NCBI GenBank assembly: GCA_028280345.1 | Contig: JANQLY010000023.1 | Span: forward strand, 1-64,000 | Source of the DNA: Pseudomonadales bacterium | GTDB taxonomy: Bacteria; Pseudomonadota; Gammaproteobacteria; Pseudomonadales; UBA7239 | Length of the DNA stretch: 64,000 bases | Direction: 5' to 3' | Part shown: positions 56,889-64,000 of the stretch, one piece after another | Numbering within the stretch: position 1 is the first letter of the stretch | Layout: each line of letters begins with the position of its first letter | Made by a program: the position numbers and the translations under genes | Notes under the pieces: generated by a model | Told to the model about the DNA's origin: nothing | What the model saw: only the letters and a program-made list of their open reading frames with translations | Database searches by the model: none

Positions 56889-56915
56889 AGGCCAGCTTTA
56901 TGCTGGCCTTTTTAT
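56889..56915 (+). terminator. terminator after the coiled-coil lipoprotein
   Basis: AGGCCAGC and GCTGGCCT around TTTAT, followed by TTTTTATT. A 25-base identical copy of the terminator at 55328. It ends the lipoprotein gene; a reverse-strand gene ends 50 bases further on. Confidence 0.9.
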
Positions 56916-56964
56916 TATCACCATTCCGGGAATAACTTACTCCGACAATCTTTCAGCAAAACAA

Positions 56965-58071
56965 TCAGCGATAATCTCTTGGTGGCGACGGCGAAGCAAA
57001 CCGGGTACTGCGATGCTTACGAAAGGAAGCAAAGTTCCTCAAGGATCTACGCATTGGTTTTATCTCGCGCTCACGCGTAAACCACACGGCGGCTTTTTTC
57101 GCCGAGCGGTCTGTCGCCGAATCCCGCAAGCTTAAATTGGTATGGGCGGTATACGGAGAGTTCATCACCATGCTACTTACTGCATACCCCGCCCGCAATC
57201 TCGCTGTTTGTAATTCAGCCATCATTGGGTTTCTAATCTTTTTCATCAGCTTGCCTTCTTCGAGTTGCATTTGCTCGGTTCTAAGCCGATGCCCCATCGG
57301 GTTTGAGCCCACGCCCCGGGTTTTATAATCGGTACTCGTGCTATGGGCAGAGTGCGTCCCCGGATAACCATCGTAAGAAGAGGCAACGCCACCAGTATGC
57401 AAGCGTCCCAAACTACTTGTTACCGCCATTAGCTCATGGACACGCTGCAGACGACGATATTTGGAGTCACTGACCCGAACATCTCTTAACGCATTGCGCC
57501 GTCCCACATTGCGCTCCCGTGTAATCGCGGTTTGAATGACTTCATCCCAACCCGACGCATCGTAGTAATGTGTTTTACCAGATCTGCGATGCCCACGACG
57601 GCTAACAGCCACTACACCGAAACGCCCGGTTCGCTGACTGCGATAGTTTCTATCACTACCGCTACCAGCAAGATCCAGCCCTTTCTGTGTCCAGTTATCA
57701 ATTAAACCCTGACCACCACGCCTGCCCCAGGTATCGAGAATCTGTGCTTCCATCGTCGCTTGCAGGGATGAGAGCTGTTGAATTTCCTTATCCAGCTCGG
57801 TTTTGCTCATATCGGCAAGTCGCATGATATTGTCGTAGCCGCGACTGCGAGCAACCCGCTGCATCTGCCGGTTCTTATCGATCTCGGAAACGCCGTACAT
57901 TTTTTCAAACTTGCGACTACGGCCGCTGGCAACCACTGCTCCACCGTAACGCTTTTTCAGGAAGATATAATCGCCACGCTTTAAATGCTCACGAGCCCTC
58001 TGTGCGCTTAACGACTGCTTTGAGTGAGATGTTGAAGGCGCCTTGCGCTTTTTTCGAGAGTAACCTGACAT
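56965..58071 (-). CDS. very basic protein, function unknown
   Basis: A 368-residue protein with no signal peptide or membrane segment and an extreme content of Arg, Lys and Ser. The N terminus is MSGYSRKKRKAPSTSHSKQ. Readable segments are LKRGDYIFLKKRYGGAVVA (KOW-like or SH3-like in appearance), a short coiled coil (KTELDKEIQQLSSLQATMEA), GRFGVVAVSRRGHRRSG and, near the end, KKAAVWFTREREIKPMRRSL. I do not recognise a family; nucleic-acid binding is the natural guess from charge alone. Starts at 58071 rather than at an in-frame ATG 15 codons upstream, because the upstream part (CLQWQVTGKI) is unlike the rest. Convergent with the lipoprotein gene. Confidence 0.6.
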   Translation of the reverse strand: MSGYSRKKRKAPSTSHSKQSLSAQRAREHLKRGDYIFLKKRYGGAVVASGRSRKFEKMYGVSEIDKNRQMQRVARSRGYDNIMRLADMSKTELDKEIQQLSSLQATMEAQILDTWGRRGGQGLIDNWTQKGLDLAGSGSDRNYRSQRTGRFGVVAVSRRGHRRSGKTHYYDASGWDEVIQTAITRERNVGRRNALRDVRVSDSKYRRLQRVHELMAVTSSLGRLHTGGVASSYDGYPGTHSAHSTSTDYKTRGVGSNPMGHRLRTEQMQLEEGKLMKKIRNPMMAELQTARLRAGYAVSSMVMNSPYTAHTNLSLRDSATDRSAKKAAVWFTREREIKPMRRSLRNFASFRKHRSTRFASPSPPRDYR

Positions 58072-58400
58072 AATTTTCCCTGTGACTTGCCACTGTAAAC
58101 ACTGTGTCCCTGACATAGCAAGAGGCCGTCAAACAGCTAACTTCCCAAAGGTAATGCCTCCGGGGAAGCAGCGACTGCCTTTGCTATTACAAAAGACTAG
58201 CAATCCCTCAGATCAAGATCAATAATTGCAGGAATACCCTGTAAAAAATCCACCTGCACCTATCAATTGCGATTCCTGTTACTCGGCCAGGTAACTTATT
58301 GATTTTACTCAAGTCTACTGGTCAGATAATGCTTGCATCCACCGCCATCCCTCACCTAACATGTAGAAAATCATAACTATATGGCTAATCACAGGTTTAC
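58072..58400. other. non-coding gap between divergent genes
   Basis: 329 bases between the basic-protein start and the radical SAM start. It must hold two promoters, but I see no convincing -35/-10 pair, hairpin with T-run or repeat. Confidence 0.5.
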
Positions 58401-59264
58401 ATGTCAGAACTTATCGTTAAAGAATTTGGCCCTGTCGCCCTGAACTCCATCGGTTCCATCCTGTTTATGGACAACGAGATGCAATTCTGGGCCTGGTCTC
58501 CCTACGATAAGTGCAGCTTTCGCTGTGTGTTCTGCAGTGTCGAGGCCCAGGGCAAATCAAAGCCACAAATCACCAAAGAAGAAATTGGCCCGCTGTTTGA
58601 CGATTTCAAGCGCCTCGCGGGCGATGAGCACCCGTTGGTACTCGGGGCAACCACCGATGCCTACCCGGAAGAGGAAGAAGAACACGGCCTCGCGCGCCAG
58701 ACCCTGATTGAGCTATCCAAACGCAATATTCGCACCGTGCTGGTCACCCACGGCGCAATGCACACCCGCGATCTCGATATTCTCAAGGATATGGAGTCGC
58801 TCGAGAATATTGGCATGAGTATTCCTCACCACGACAACGAACAGATCAAGCGCATGGAGCCCGGCGCACCGACATTTGAAGCACGTATTGAGGCCGCCTG
58901 GAAACTCTACGAGGCAAACCTTCCGGTACATGTGAACATTTCACCATGGATTCCTGAAGTGACGGAGGCGGACAAAGTTGCGCGGGAGCTGCCGGAAGAT
59001 ATGGTTGTCAATGTTGGAGTGCTTTCCTATAACGAGCATCAAAAAGACCTGATTACCCATGTATTTGGCCGCGAAGTCCCCTCCGCACGGCGTGTATTTG
59101 GTAAAAAATATCCGGAACAGAAAATGATCAGCGATGCGTTTCTCGCCGCTTATGACAAAACCGGCCACGGCACCAAAGGTAACCTGAAATGGTTAATTCC
59201 CCCTGGTAGTGGCAAAAACTACACTACCTATCTACCTGACAAGGCACCTTCAGCACCCCTCTAG
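58401..59264 (+). CDS. radical SAM protein (SPL-like, no SPASM domain)
   Basis: A 287-residue radical SAM enzyme. The motif is KCSFRCVFCSV (cysteines 38, 42 and 45), followed by VLGATTDAYPEEEEEHGLARQ, which resembles the DPYQPxE segment of spore-photolyase-like and Rv2578c-like proteins. Further blocks: VLVTHGAMHTRDLDIL, SIPHHDNEQIKRMEPGAPTFEARI and PWIPEVTEADKV. There is no C-terminal cysteine cluster. The barrel looks complete but short. The substrate is unknown. It stands alone between divergent and convergent neighbours inside the split acyl-CoA locus. Confidence 0.83.
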   Translation: MSELIVKEFGPVALNSIGSILFMDNEMQFWAWSPYDKCSFRCVFCSVEAQGKSKPQITKEEIGPLFDDFKRLAGDEHPLVLGATTDAYPEEEEEHGLARQTLIELSKRNIRTVLVTHGAMHTRDLDILKDMESLENIGMSIPHHDNEQIKRMEPGAPTFEARIEAAWKLYEANLPVHVNISPWIPEVTEADKVARELPEDMVVNVGVLSYNEHQKDLITHVFGREVPSARRVFGKKYPEQKMISDAFLAAYDKTGHGTKGNLKWLIPPGSGKNYTTYLPDKAPSAPL

Positions 59265-59279
59265 GGGCTCCTCTATTCT

Positions 59280-60425
59280 TTATGGCAGAGTAACCGTATC
59301 ACTGGAACGCCCGAGCCAGCGGCCGATGACTTTCTGACCATTTTCTATCTCAACCAGCAGCACATCCCCAAGGCCATTTTGCAAGACAATATCCGCATCG
59401 GCATCACCATTCGCATCACCGACACCTTCCGCCACATAACCCGCCCAGGTACCAATCCAGTTAGCTTTAACCTTGAAACCGTTTTCAACAATTAACACCT
59501 GGGTCGATCCCGTCGAAGTATTTTGTTGGATCAGATCCTTATCCCCATCCCGATCAACATCCCCCATCGCAATCACCGTAGTGCCAGGCCATACACCAAG
59601 CCAGCGAGCAACCATCTTCTGACCACTTTCCATAATCACCACCATCACATCGCCATTACCATCATCCATGTAGATATCCGCGTCCCAATCACCGTCCACA
59701 TCACCGACAGCTGAGACAGTGCGGCCTGGCCACTGACCAATCCAGCGCGCAGCCACCCTGGTGTTATTCTCAACTTCAATCACATTCACATTACCCTGGG
59801 CATCCTGGGTGACAATATCATCATCGCCATCTCCGTCTACATCCCCGGCACCCATTACCTGATGCCCAGCCCACGTACCCACCCAGTAAGCCGTTTTACC
59901 ACCATTATTCTCATCGACATCCCATATAGTCACTGAGCCACTATCATCGTGCAGAATCAATTCCTCACTCCCGTCATGAGCGGTATCGCCAAATGTCGCC
60001 ACGGTTGATGCAGTCTGCCCAAGCCATGAAGCCGTTTTGGTAAGCCCATTAATATCCCAGTAATAGACATCACCTGACTCACTTTGGAAAATCAGATCCG
60101 TGCCATTCCAGCCATTGATATTCGGTGTTGCCACCAACGGTGCCCCTCCAGCCGGATTACCCCCATACCATTGCGCACCGCTGCGGTCATTGTGCTGGGT
60201 AAACCATACCGTCACATTGGCGCCACTTAACACAATGTCATCTGTGGCAGAATTTAGCCCACGATCAAAATTGCGATAGGACTTGCCCACTGCAGCAGCA
60301 AGCTCGGCTTTCCAGTCAGGAGTTAGCATCAGCACGATCAAAGCGCCAGATAATGCAAGCAGCATCGGGCGAATTCGAACTCTATTTCGACTCAATGCAT
60401 TTTTTTGCTTTTCCATTGTTTTCAT
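59280..60425 (-). CDS. FG-GAP/VCBS repeat protein, membrane-anchored
   Basis: A 381-residue protein with one N-terminal hydrophobic segment (PMLLALSGALIVLML), then five repeats of about 47 residues, each with a calcium-binding-type loop (GDVDGDGDDDI, GDVDGDWDADI, GDVDRDGDKDL, GDANGDADADI) and ending in W(I/L/V)G. This is the FG-GAP/VCBS beta-propeller pattern of extracellular proteins. The ATG at 60425 precedes KTMEKQKNALS; an in-frame start 15 codons upstream is less likely. No enzyme domain is visible. An uncleaved anchor or long signal peptide is possible. Confidence 0.8.
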   Translation of the reverse strand: MKTMEKQKNALSRNRVRIRPMLLALSGALIVLMLTPDWKAELAAAVGKSYRNFDRGLNSATDDIVLSGANVTVWFTQHNDRSGAQWYGGNPAGGAPLVATPNINGWNGTDLIFQSESGDVYYWDINGLTKTASWLGQTASTVATFGDTAHDGSEELILHDDSGSVTIWDVDENNGGKTAYWVGTWAGHQVMGAGDVDGDGDDDIVTQDAQGNVNVIEVENNTRVAARWIGQWPGRTVSAVGDVDGDWDADIYMDDGNGDVMVVIMESGQKMVARWLGVWPGTTVIAMGDVDRDGDKDLIQQNTSTGSTQVLIVENGFKVKANWIGTWAGYVAEGVGDANGDADADIVLQNGLGDVLLVEIENGQKVIGRWLGRSSDTVTLP

Positions 60426-60621
60426 CTCGAATTTTTCTGCGATTAAATCCCGCTCAGCTACAAAGGTCAATAGACTCCGTAAGTGTCTGATTTACGAGTA
60501 ATTACTGACATTCACCCGGCGTCAGATTTGTATAATAGCGGGCTCTCTGAGCAGCAGCTTTGCCTGACACTCTGAACACAGGATTTTCCTTTAACTTCAA
60601 CCACTTATAGAGACTTCTTAA

Positions 60622-62256
60622 ATGACTGCAAAAGATTTCAATATTGCGGATATGTTTGAAATGGTCGCGGGAGAAGTCCCCGATCGCGACGCTATTGTGT
60701 GCGGCGACAATCGCGTTACCTATCAACAGCTTGATGAGCGCTCCAGCCAGCTCGCCCACTTTATGCAAAGCCGGGGAATCAAGACCGGCTCCCATGTCGG
60801 GCTGTATATGTACAACTGCATTGAATACCTTGAAGCCGTGATCGCGTGTTTCAAACTTCGAGCCGTTCCGATCAACGTCAACTACCGCTATGTGAACGAG
60901 GAATTGCTGTATATCTTTGACAATGCCGACATGGTGGCCTGTGTTCATGGTCGCGAATTTATTCCGGCGATCAAGGAAATCAAGCATGCAGCGCCAGATA
61001 TCGAATTGTTTATCTCGGTTGAAGACGGTTTTGACAACGACCTGGCGGAGATTGACGCGGTTGAGTATGAAGCCTCACTCTCAGGCCAGCCTACAGACAA
61101 TGATTTTGAGGAACGCTCCGGCGACGACCTGTTTATCCTCTACACTGGCGGCACCACAGGTATGCCCAAAGGCGTTATGTGGCCCCACAAAAACGTATTT
61201 GTAGCTGCCATGAACTCCGGCGGACACTTCTCACCCAATGGCCCTTGTGAGGTTCCGGAAGATATTAAAACCCGTATCACCGAGCACCCGTTAAACGGTA
61301 TCGCACTGGCACCTCTCATGCACGGTGCCAGTTGGTGGTATGCCTGCATTCAACTGCTTGCCGGTAACAAGCTCGTGCTCAACCACAACCGCTCCCTCAA
61401 AGGTGAAGAAGTTTGGGATATTGTTGAAAAAGAAAAATGTAACACCGTGCAAATCGTTGGCGATGCCATGGCGATTCCATTGATTGATGCCTACGAAGCC
61501 AACCCGGACAAGTGGGACTTATCCAGTGTCTTTAATATCGGATCCGGCGGTGCTGTCTTCTCAGTGGCCAAACAGGACAAGTTCAAGGAAATTTTTCCCA
61601 ACTGTTTTATCACTAATGCATTTGGCTCTTCCGAATCCGGCCAGATGGGCATGGACAGCGGTGAAAAGAAAACCGAGGGCGGTCTCGGCAACGTGGTGAA
61701 AAGTGATTTTATGAGTGTTATCGTCGAAGACGAGTCACCGATGCGCCACGCCAACGCAGGCGAGAACGGTATTTTCTCCCGCGCTGGGCATATTCCTGTC
61801 GGCTATTACAACGACCCGGAAAAAACCGCAAAAACCTTTGTGGAAGTTGATGGCAAAATCTGGCTGTTGACCGGTGATGCCGCCAAGCTTGAAGATGACG
61901 GCCAAAGTATTTCTGTATTTGGCCGTGGCTCCAACTGTATCAACTCCGGTGGTGAAAAGATTTTCCCGGAAGAAGTTGAAATGGCCCTCAAGGCGCATCC
62001 CAATATTTACGACGCACTTGTCGTTGATACCCCTGATGAGCGTTTTGGCAGCAAGGTAACGGCAGTCGTTGAAGTCCGTGAAGGCACAGATCTGACTTTG
62101 GACAATGTTCAGGAAGAAGCGCGCAAGCATATTGCCGGCTACAAGGTGCCTCGTGAACTGCATGTTGTTGAGACCATACAACGCTTGCCTAACGGCAAAC
62201 CCGATTACAAGGCTGCCAAAGCCTATGCCCTGTCCAAAGCAGGGCTCGTTGCCTGA
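60622..62256 (+). CDS. acyl-CoA synthetase (AMP-forming)
   Basis: A 544-residue member of the adenylate-forming family that activates a carboxylic acid with ATP and CoA. The P-loop is LYTGGTTGMPKGVMWPH (near residue 173), with ALAPLMHGASWW, NAFGSSESGQMG, the adenosine-binding TGDAAKLEDDG and GRGSNCINSGGEKIFPEEVE, and the catalytic lysine in LPNGKPDYKAAKA. The layout resembles FadD3/FadD19-type enzymes of steroid breakdown, but specificity cannot be read. First gene of an operon with two acyl-CoA dehydrogenase genes. Confidence 0.93.
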   Translation: MTAKDFNIADMFEMVAGEVPDRDAIVCGDNRVTYQQLDERSSQLAHFMQSRGIKTGSHVGLYMYNCIEYLEAVIACFKLRAVPINVNYRYVNEELLYIFDNADMVACVHGREFIPAIKEIKHAAPDIELFISVEDGFDNDLAEIDAVEYEASLSGQPTDNDFEERSGDDLFILYTGGTTGMPKGVMWPHKNVFVAAMNSGGHFSPNGPCEVPEDIKTRITEHPLNGIALAPLMHGASWWYACIQLLAGNKLVLNHNRSLKGEEVWDIVEKEKCNTVQIVGDAMAIPLIDAYEANPDKWDLSSVFNIGSGGAVFSVAKQDKFKEIFPNCFITNAFGSSESGQMGMDSGEKKTEGGLGNVVKSDFMSVIVEDESPMRHANAGENGIFSRAGHIPVGYYNDPEKTAKTFVEVDGKIWLLTGDAAKLEDDGQSISVFGRGSNCINSGGEKIFPEEVEMALKAHPNIYDALVVDTPDERFGSKVTAVVEVREGTDLTLDNVQEEARKHIAGYKVPRELHVVETIQRLPNGKPDYKAAKAYALSKAGLVA

Positions 62257-62300
62257 CAAGATTTTATTTAACCTGTTTTTTAACCTTATAGAGGAATCCA

Positions 62301-63500
62301 ATGAAACTCGCATTTTCAGATGAACACGAAAAGCTACGCCAGGAGTTGCGGGAGTACTTTTCAGACATCATGACCCCGGAATTGAAAGAAGAACTGCGCC
62401 ATGATTTTAAAGGCGAAGGTGGAGGCCCGATCTGGAAAGAAACCATGCGCAAACTCGGCAAGGATGGCTGGATCGGCCTCGGCTGGCCCAAATCTTACGG
62501 TGGCATGGAAAAAGGCCCGATGGAGCAATATATTTTCTTCGCCGAGTGTATGAAAGCCGGTTTTCCGTTCAACTTTTTGACTTCTGAGTCAGTTGGACCA
62601 GCTCTGGCCGCTTTTGGCAGCGAAGAGTTAAAGCAGGAAATCATTCCAAAAATTCTCGCCGGAGACACCAATATCTGTATCGGTTACTCCGAACCCGGTG
62701 CTGGCACAGACCTCGCCTCACTGAAAACACGTGCCGTGAAAGATGACGAAGGTTATTACACCATCAACGGACAAAAGATGTGGACATCACTGGCCGAGTT
62801 TGCAGACTATATCTGGCTTGCCTGTAAAACCGGTAACGAAGATGAAAACGGCAAACACGGCTCGATCTCCATGTTCCTGATTCCGATGGACACACCGGGA
62901 ATTTCTATCACTCCGGTTCACACCCTCGGCAGTGTGCGCACCAACGCGACTTACTTGCAGGACGTGCGTGTCCACGAAAGCCGTCTCGTCGGTGAAGAAA
63001 ATGCTGGCTGGCAAATTATTATGAGCCAGCTTAACCGCGAACGCCTTGCCCTGGTTACCCACGGCCCTTCCTGTGGCATCTTCAAAAAGGTTTGCAACTA
63101 TGCTGCCGAAGCCACTCTTCCTAACGGCGAACGCCTGATCGATCAGGACTGGGTAAAAATGAACCTCGCCAGAGCCCGTCAAGGCTTTGAAGCGATGCGC
63201 CTCATTTGCTACAAACAAGCCTGGGCGATTGCAACTTCCGGAAACCTTGACATGGCTGAGGCTTCCTCGGCAAAAGTCTACGGCTCCGAGTTTATGATTG
63301 AAGCAATGCGCGGCATGATGGAAATTGTCGGTTACAGCAGTAGCCTGCATATGCGCTCCGAGCATCGCATTCTCGATGGCGAACTCGACCGCCTCTACCG
63401 TACCCTGTCCATTCTCACCTTCGGGGGTGGCACTAACGAAATTCAACGCGACATTATTTCCATCTTTGGTCTATCCATGCCGCGTCCACTGCGCGCATAA
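62301..63500 (+). CDS. acyl-CoA dehydrogenase, first subunit candidate
   Basis: A 399-residue FAD-dependent acyl-CoA dehydrogenase that introduces the alpha-beta double bond. Blocks: GWIGLGWPKSYGG, CIGYSEPGAGTDLASLKT, INGQKMWTSLAEFADY, RVHESRLVGEENAGWQIIMSQL (read in parts) and the C-terminal LTFGGGTNEIQRDIIS. The GGAGG-like site lies before the ATG. The second dehydrogenase gene follows after 13 bases. Adjacent unlike pairs of this kind form the heterotetrameric ChsE-type enzymes of steroid side-chain oxidation. Confidence 0.93.
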   Translation: MKLAFSDEHEKLRQELREYFSDIMTPELKEELRHDFKGEGGGPIWKETMRKLGKDGWIGLGWPKSYGGMEKGPMEQYIFFAECMKAGFPFNFLTSESVGPALAAFGSEELKQEIIPKILAGDTNICIGYSEPGAGTDLASLKTRAVKDDEGYYTINGQKMWTSLAEFADYIWLACKTGNEDENGKHGSISMFLIPMDTPGISITPVHTLGSVRTNATYLQDVRVHESRLVGEENAGWQIIMSQLNRERLALVTHGPSCGIFKKVCNYAAEATLPNGERLIDQDWVKMNLARARQGFEAMRLICYKQAWAIATSGNLDMAEASSAKVYGSEFMIEAMRGMMEIVGYSSSLHMRSEHRILDGELDRLYRTLSILTFGGGTNEIQRDIISIFGLSMPRPLRA

Positions 63501-63513
63501 GGGGGGAAACATC

Positions 63514-64000
63514 ATGGATTTTGCATTAACTGAAGAACAAAACGATATTCAAACACTCGCTAACCAGATTCTTACTGATCAGGTTACCGCAGATGACCTT
63601 CATCAGTACGATGATCGCGACAACGAGCGTTACGATGGCAAACTGTGGGCACAACTCGCCGACAGCGGCCTGTTGGGTATTACCATCGACGCAGACAAAG
63701 GTGGCATGGGTTTTAGCTTTAACGAACTCGCACTGTTTTTTGAAGAGTGTGGTCGTGTGCTCGCACCGGTACCCGCGATACCTTCACTGGTTTCAGCAAT
63801 GGCCATTCAGAAATACGGTAACGACGAACTGAAAAGCATGCTTGGCGGCGTAGTAAGCGGTGAAGTGGTATTAACTGCAGCGCTTGAAGAAGTTGGCAAT
63901 CAGGATGTTTTCAACCCGACGGCTACTTTTAGCGATGGTAAATTAAACGGCATCAAACACGGCGTTTCCTATGTTGGTATTACCACCCGCATGCTGGTGG
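63514..64000 (+). CDS. acyl-CoA dehydrogenase, N-terminal part (cut by window edge)
   Basis: The first 162 codons of a second acyl-CoA dehydrogenase, open to the window end. MDFALTEEQNDIQTLANQIL is the typical helical start, followed by LADSGLLGITIDADKGGMGF, the ELALFFEECGRVLAPVP helix and GEVVLTAALEE near the beginning of the middle beta domain. It follows an AGGGGGG site 13 bases after the previous stop. Together with that gene it probably forms a two-gene heteromeric enzyme. Confidence 0.9.
   Translation, partial: MDFALTEEQNDIQTLANQILTDQVTADDLHQYDDRDNERYDGKLWAQLADSGLLGITIDADKGGMGFSFNELALFFEECGRVLAPVPAIPSLVSAMAIQKYGNDELKSMLGGVVSGEVVLTAALEEVGNQDVFNPTATFSDGKLNGIKHGVSYVGITTRMLV

Noticed and set aside
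56779..57135. 118-codon plus-strand frame after the lipoprotein
   Set aside because: It crosses the terminator and lies antisense to the basic protein; no ribosome site.
62787..63446. Long minus-strand frame antisense to an acyl-CoA dehydrogenase
   Set aside because: The dehydrogenase motifs on the plus strand explain the region; the frame is a codon-bias shadow.

Overview
The window reads as a chromosomal segment of a marine-type gammaproteobacterium, probably from the Cellvibrionales/Pseudomonadales neighbourhood. This assignment is inference. It rests on a complete Na+-translocating NADH:quinone reductase operon with its maturation factors, a lexA-sulA SOS operon, a 1,618-residue NAD-dependent glutamate dehydrogenase, and gene order that from memory follows two Pseudomonas aeruginosa blocks (nqr-gap-mfd-csiV-MTI phosphorylase-nagZ-lexA-sulA-topA, and gdhB beside the moxR/bat operon). 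Coding density is high. I see no insertion sequence, CRISPR array, prophage or rRNA.

Bases 1-4.5 kb: the 3' end of dusA, a secreted pentapeptide-repeat protein on the other strand, transaldolase, a DUF805 membrane protein and a strong bidirectional terminator. 4.2-11.5 kb (minus strand): nqrA-B-C-D-E-F, apbE and nqrM, which is everything needed to build the sodium pump, including the FMN transferase and the iron-sulfur maturation factor. 11.8-19.1 kb: a long-form gap, divergent mfd, csiV and a radical SAM/SPASM gene coupled to csiV by a 4-bp overlap. 19.1-24.7 kb (mostly minus): a small zinc-ribbon protein, a cold-shock protein, a methylthioinosine/methylthioadenosine phosphorylase next to a hypoxanthine phosphoribosyltransferase (consecutive salvage steps), a MscS channel, nagZ and a LOG-family protein. 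24.8-28.8 kb: lexA-sulA behind a promoter overlapped by two LexA-box-like sites, then topA. 29-32.6 kb: an FHA protein, a glutaredoxin-like protein with a non-AUG start and a membrane protein in one operon, divergent from a PP2C phosphatase whose 3' end overlaps pyrD. 32.7-44.8 kb: gdhB and the divergent moxR-DUF58-DUF4381-batA-batBC-batD operon.

A tRNA-Arg(CCT) gene at 44.9 kb marks the switch to a more variable region. It is followed by a radical SAM/SPASM protein with a PhyH-type dioxygenase, yheU, a short-chain dehydrogenase, an A-rich non-coding stretch with a near-consensus promoter, an alkylglycerol-monooxygenase-like membrane hydroxylase, an SGNH-fold protein and a second short-chain dehydrogenase.

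From 52.1 kb to the right edge lies an acyl-CoA catabolic locus in two parts: two OB-fold DUF35 proteins with two thiolase-like proteins (52.1-55.3 kb), and an acyl-CoA synthetase with two adjacent acyl-CoA dehydrogenases (60.6-64.0 kb). The DUF35 proteins lack the zinc-ribbon cysteines and both thiolase-like proteins appear to lack the nucleophilic cysteine, which points to retro-aldol chemistry of the Ltp2-ChsH2 kind rather than classical thiolysis. Between the two parts sit a coiled-coil lipoprotein bracketed by two identical terminators, an unrecognised very basic protein, a third radical SAM protein and an FG-GAP repeat protein.
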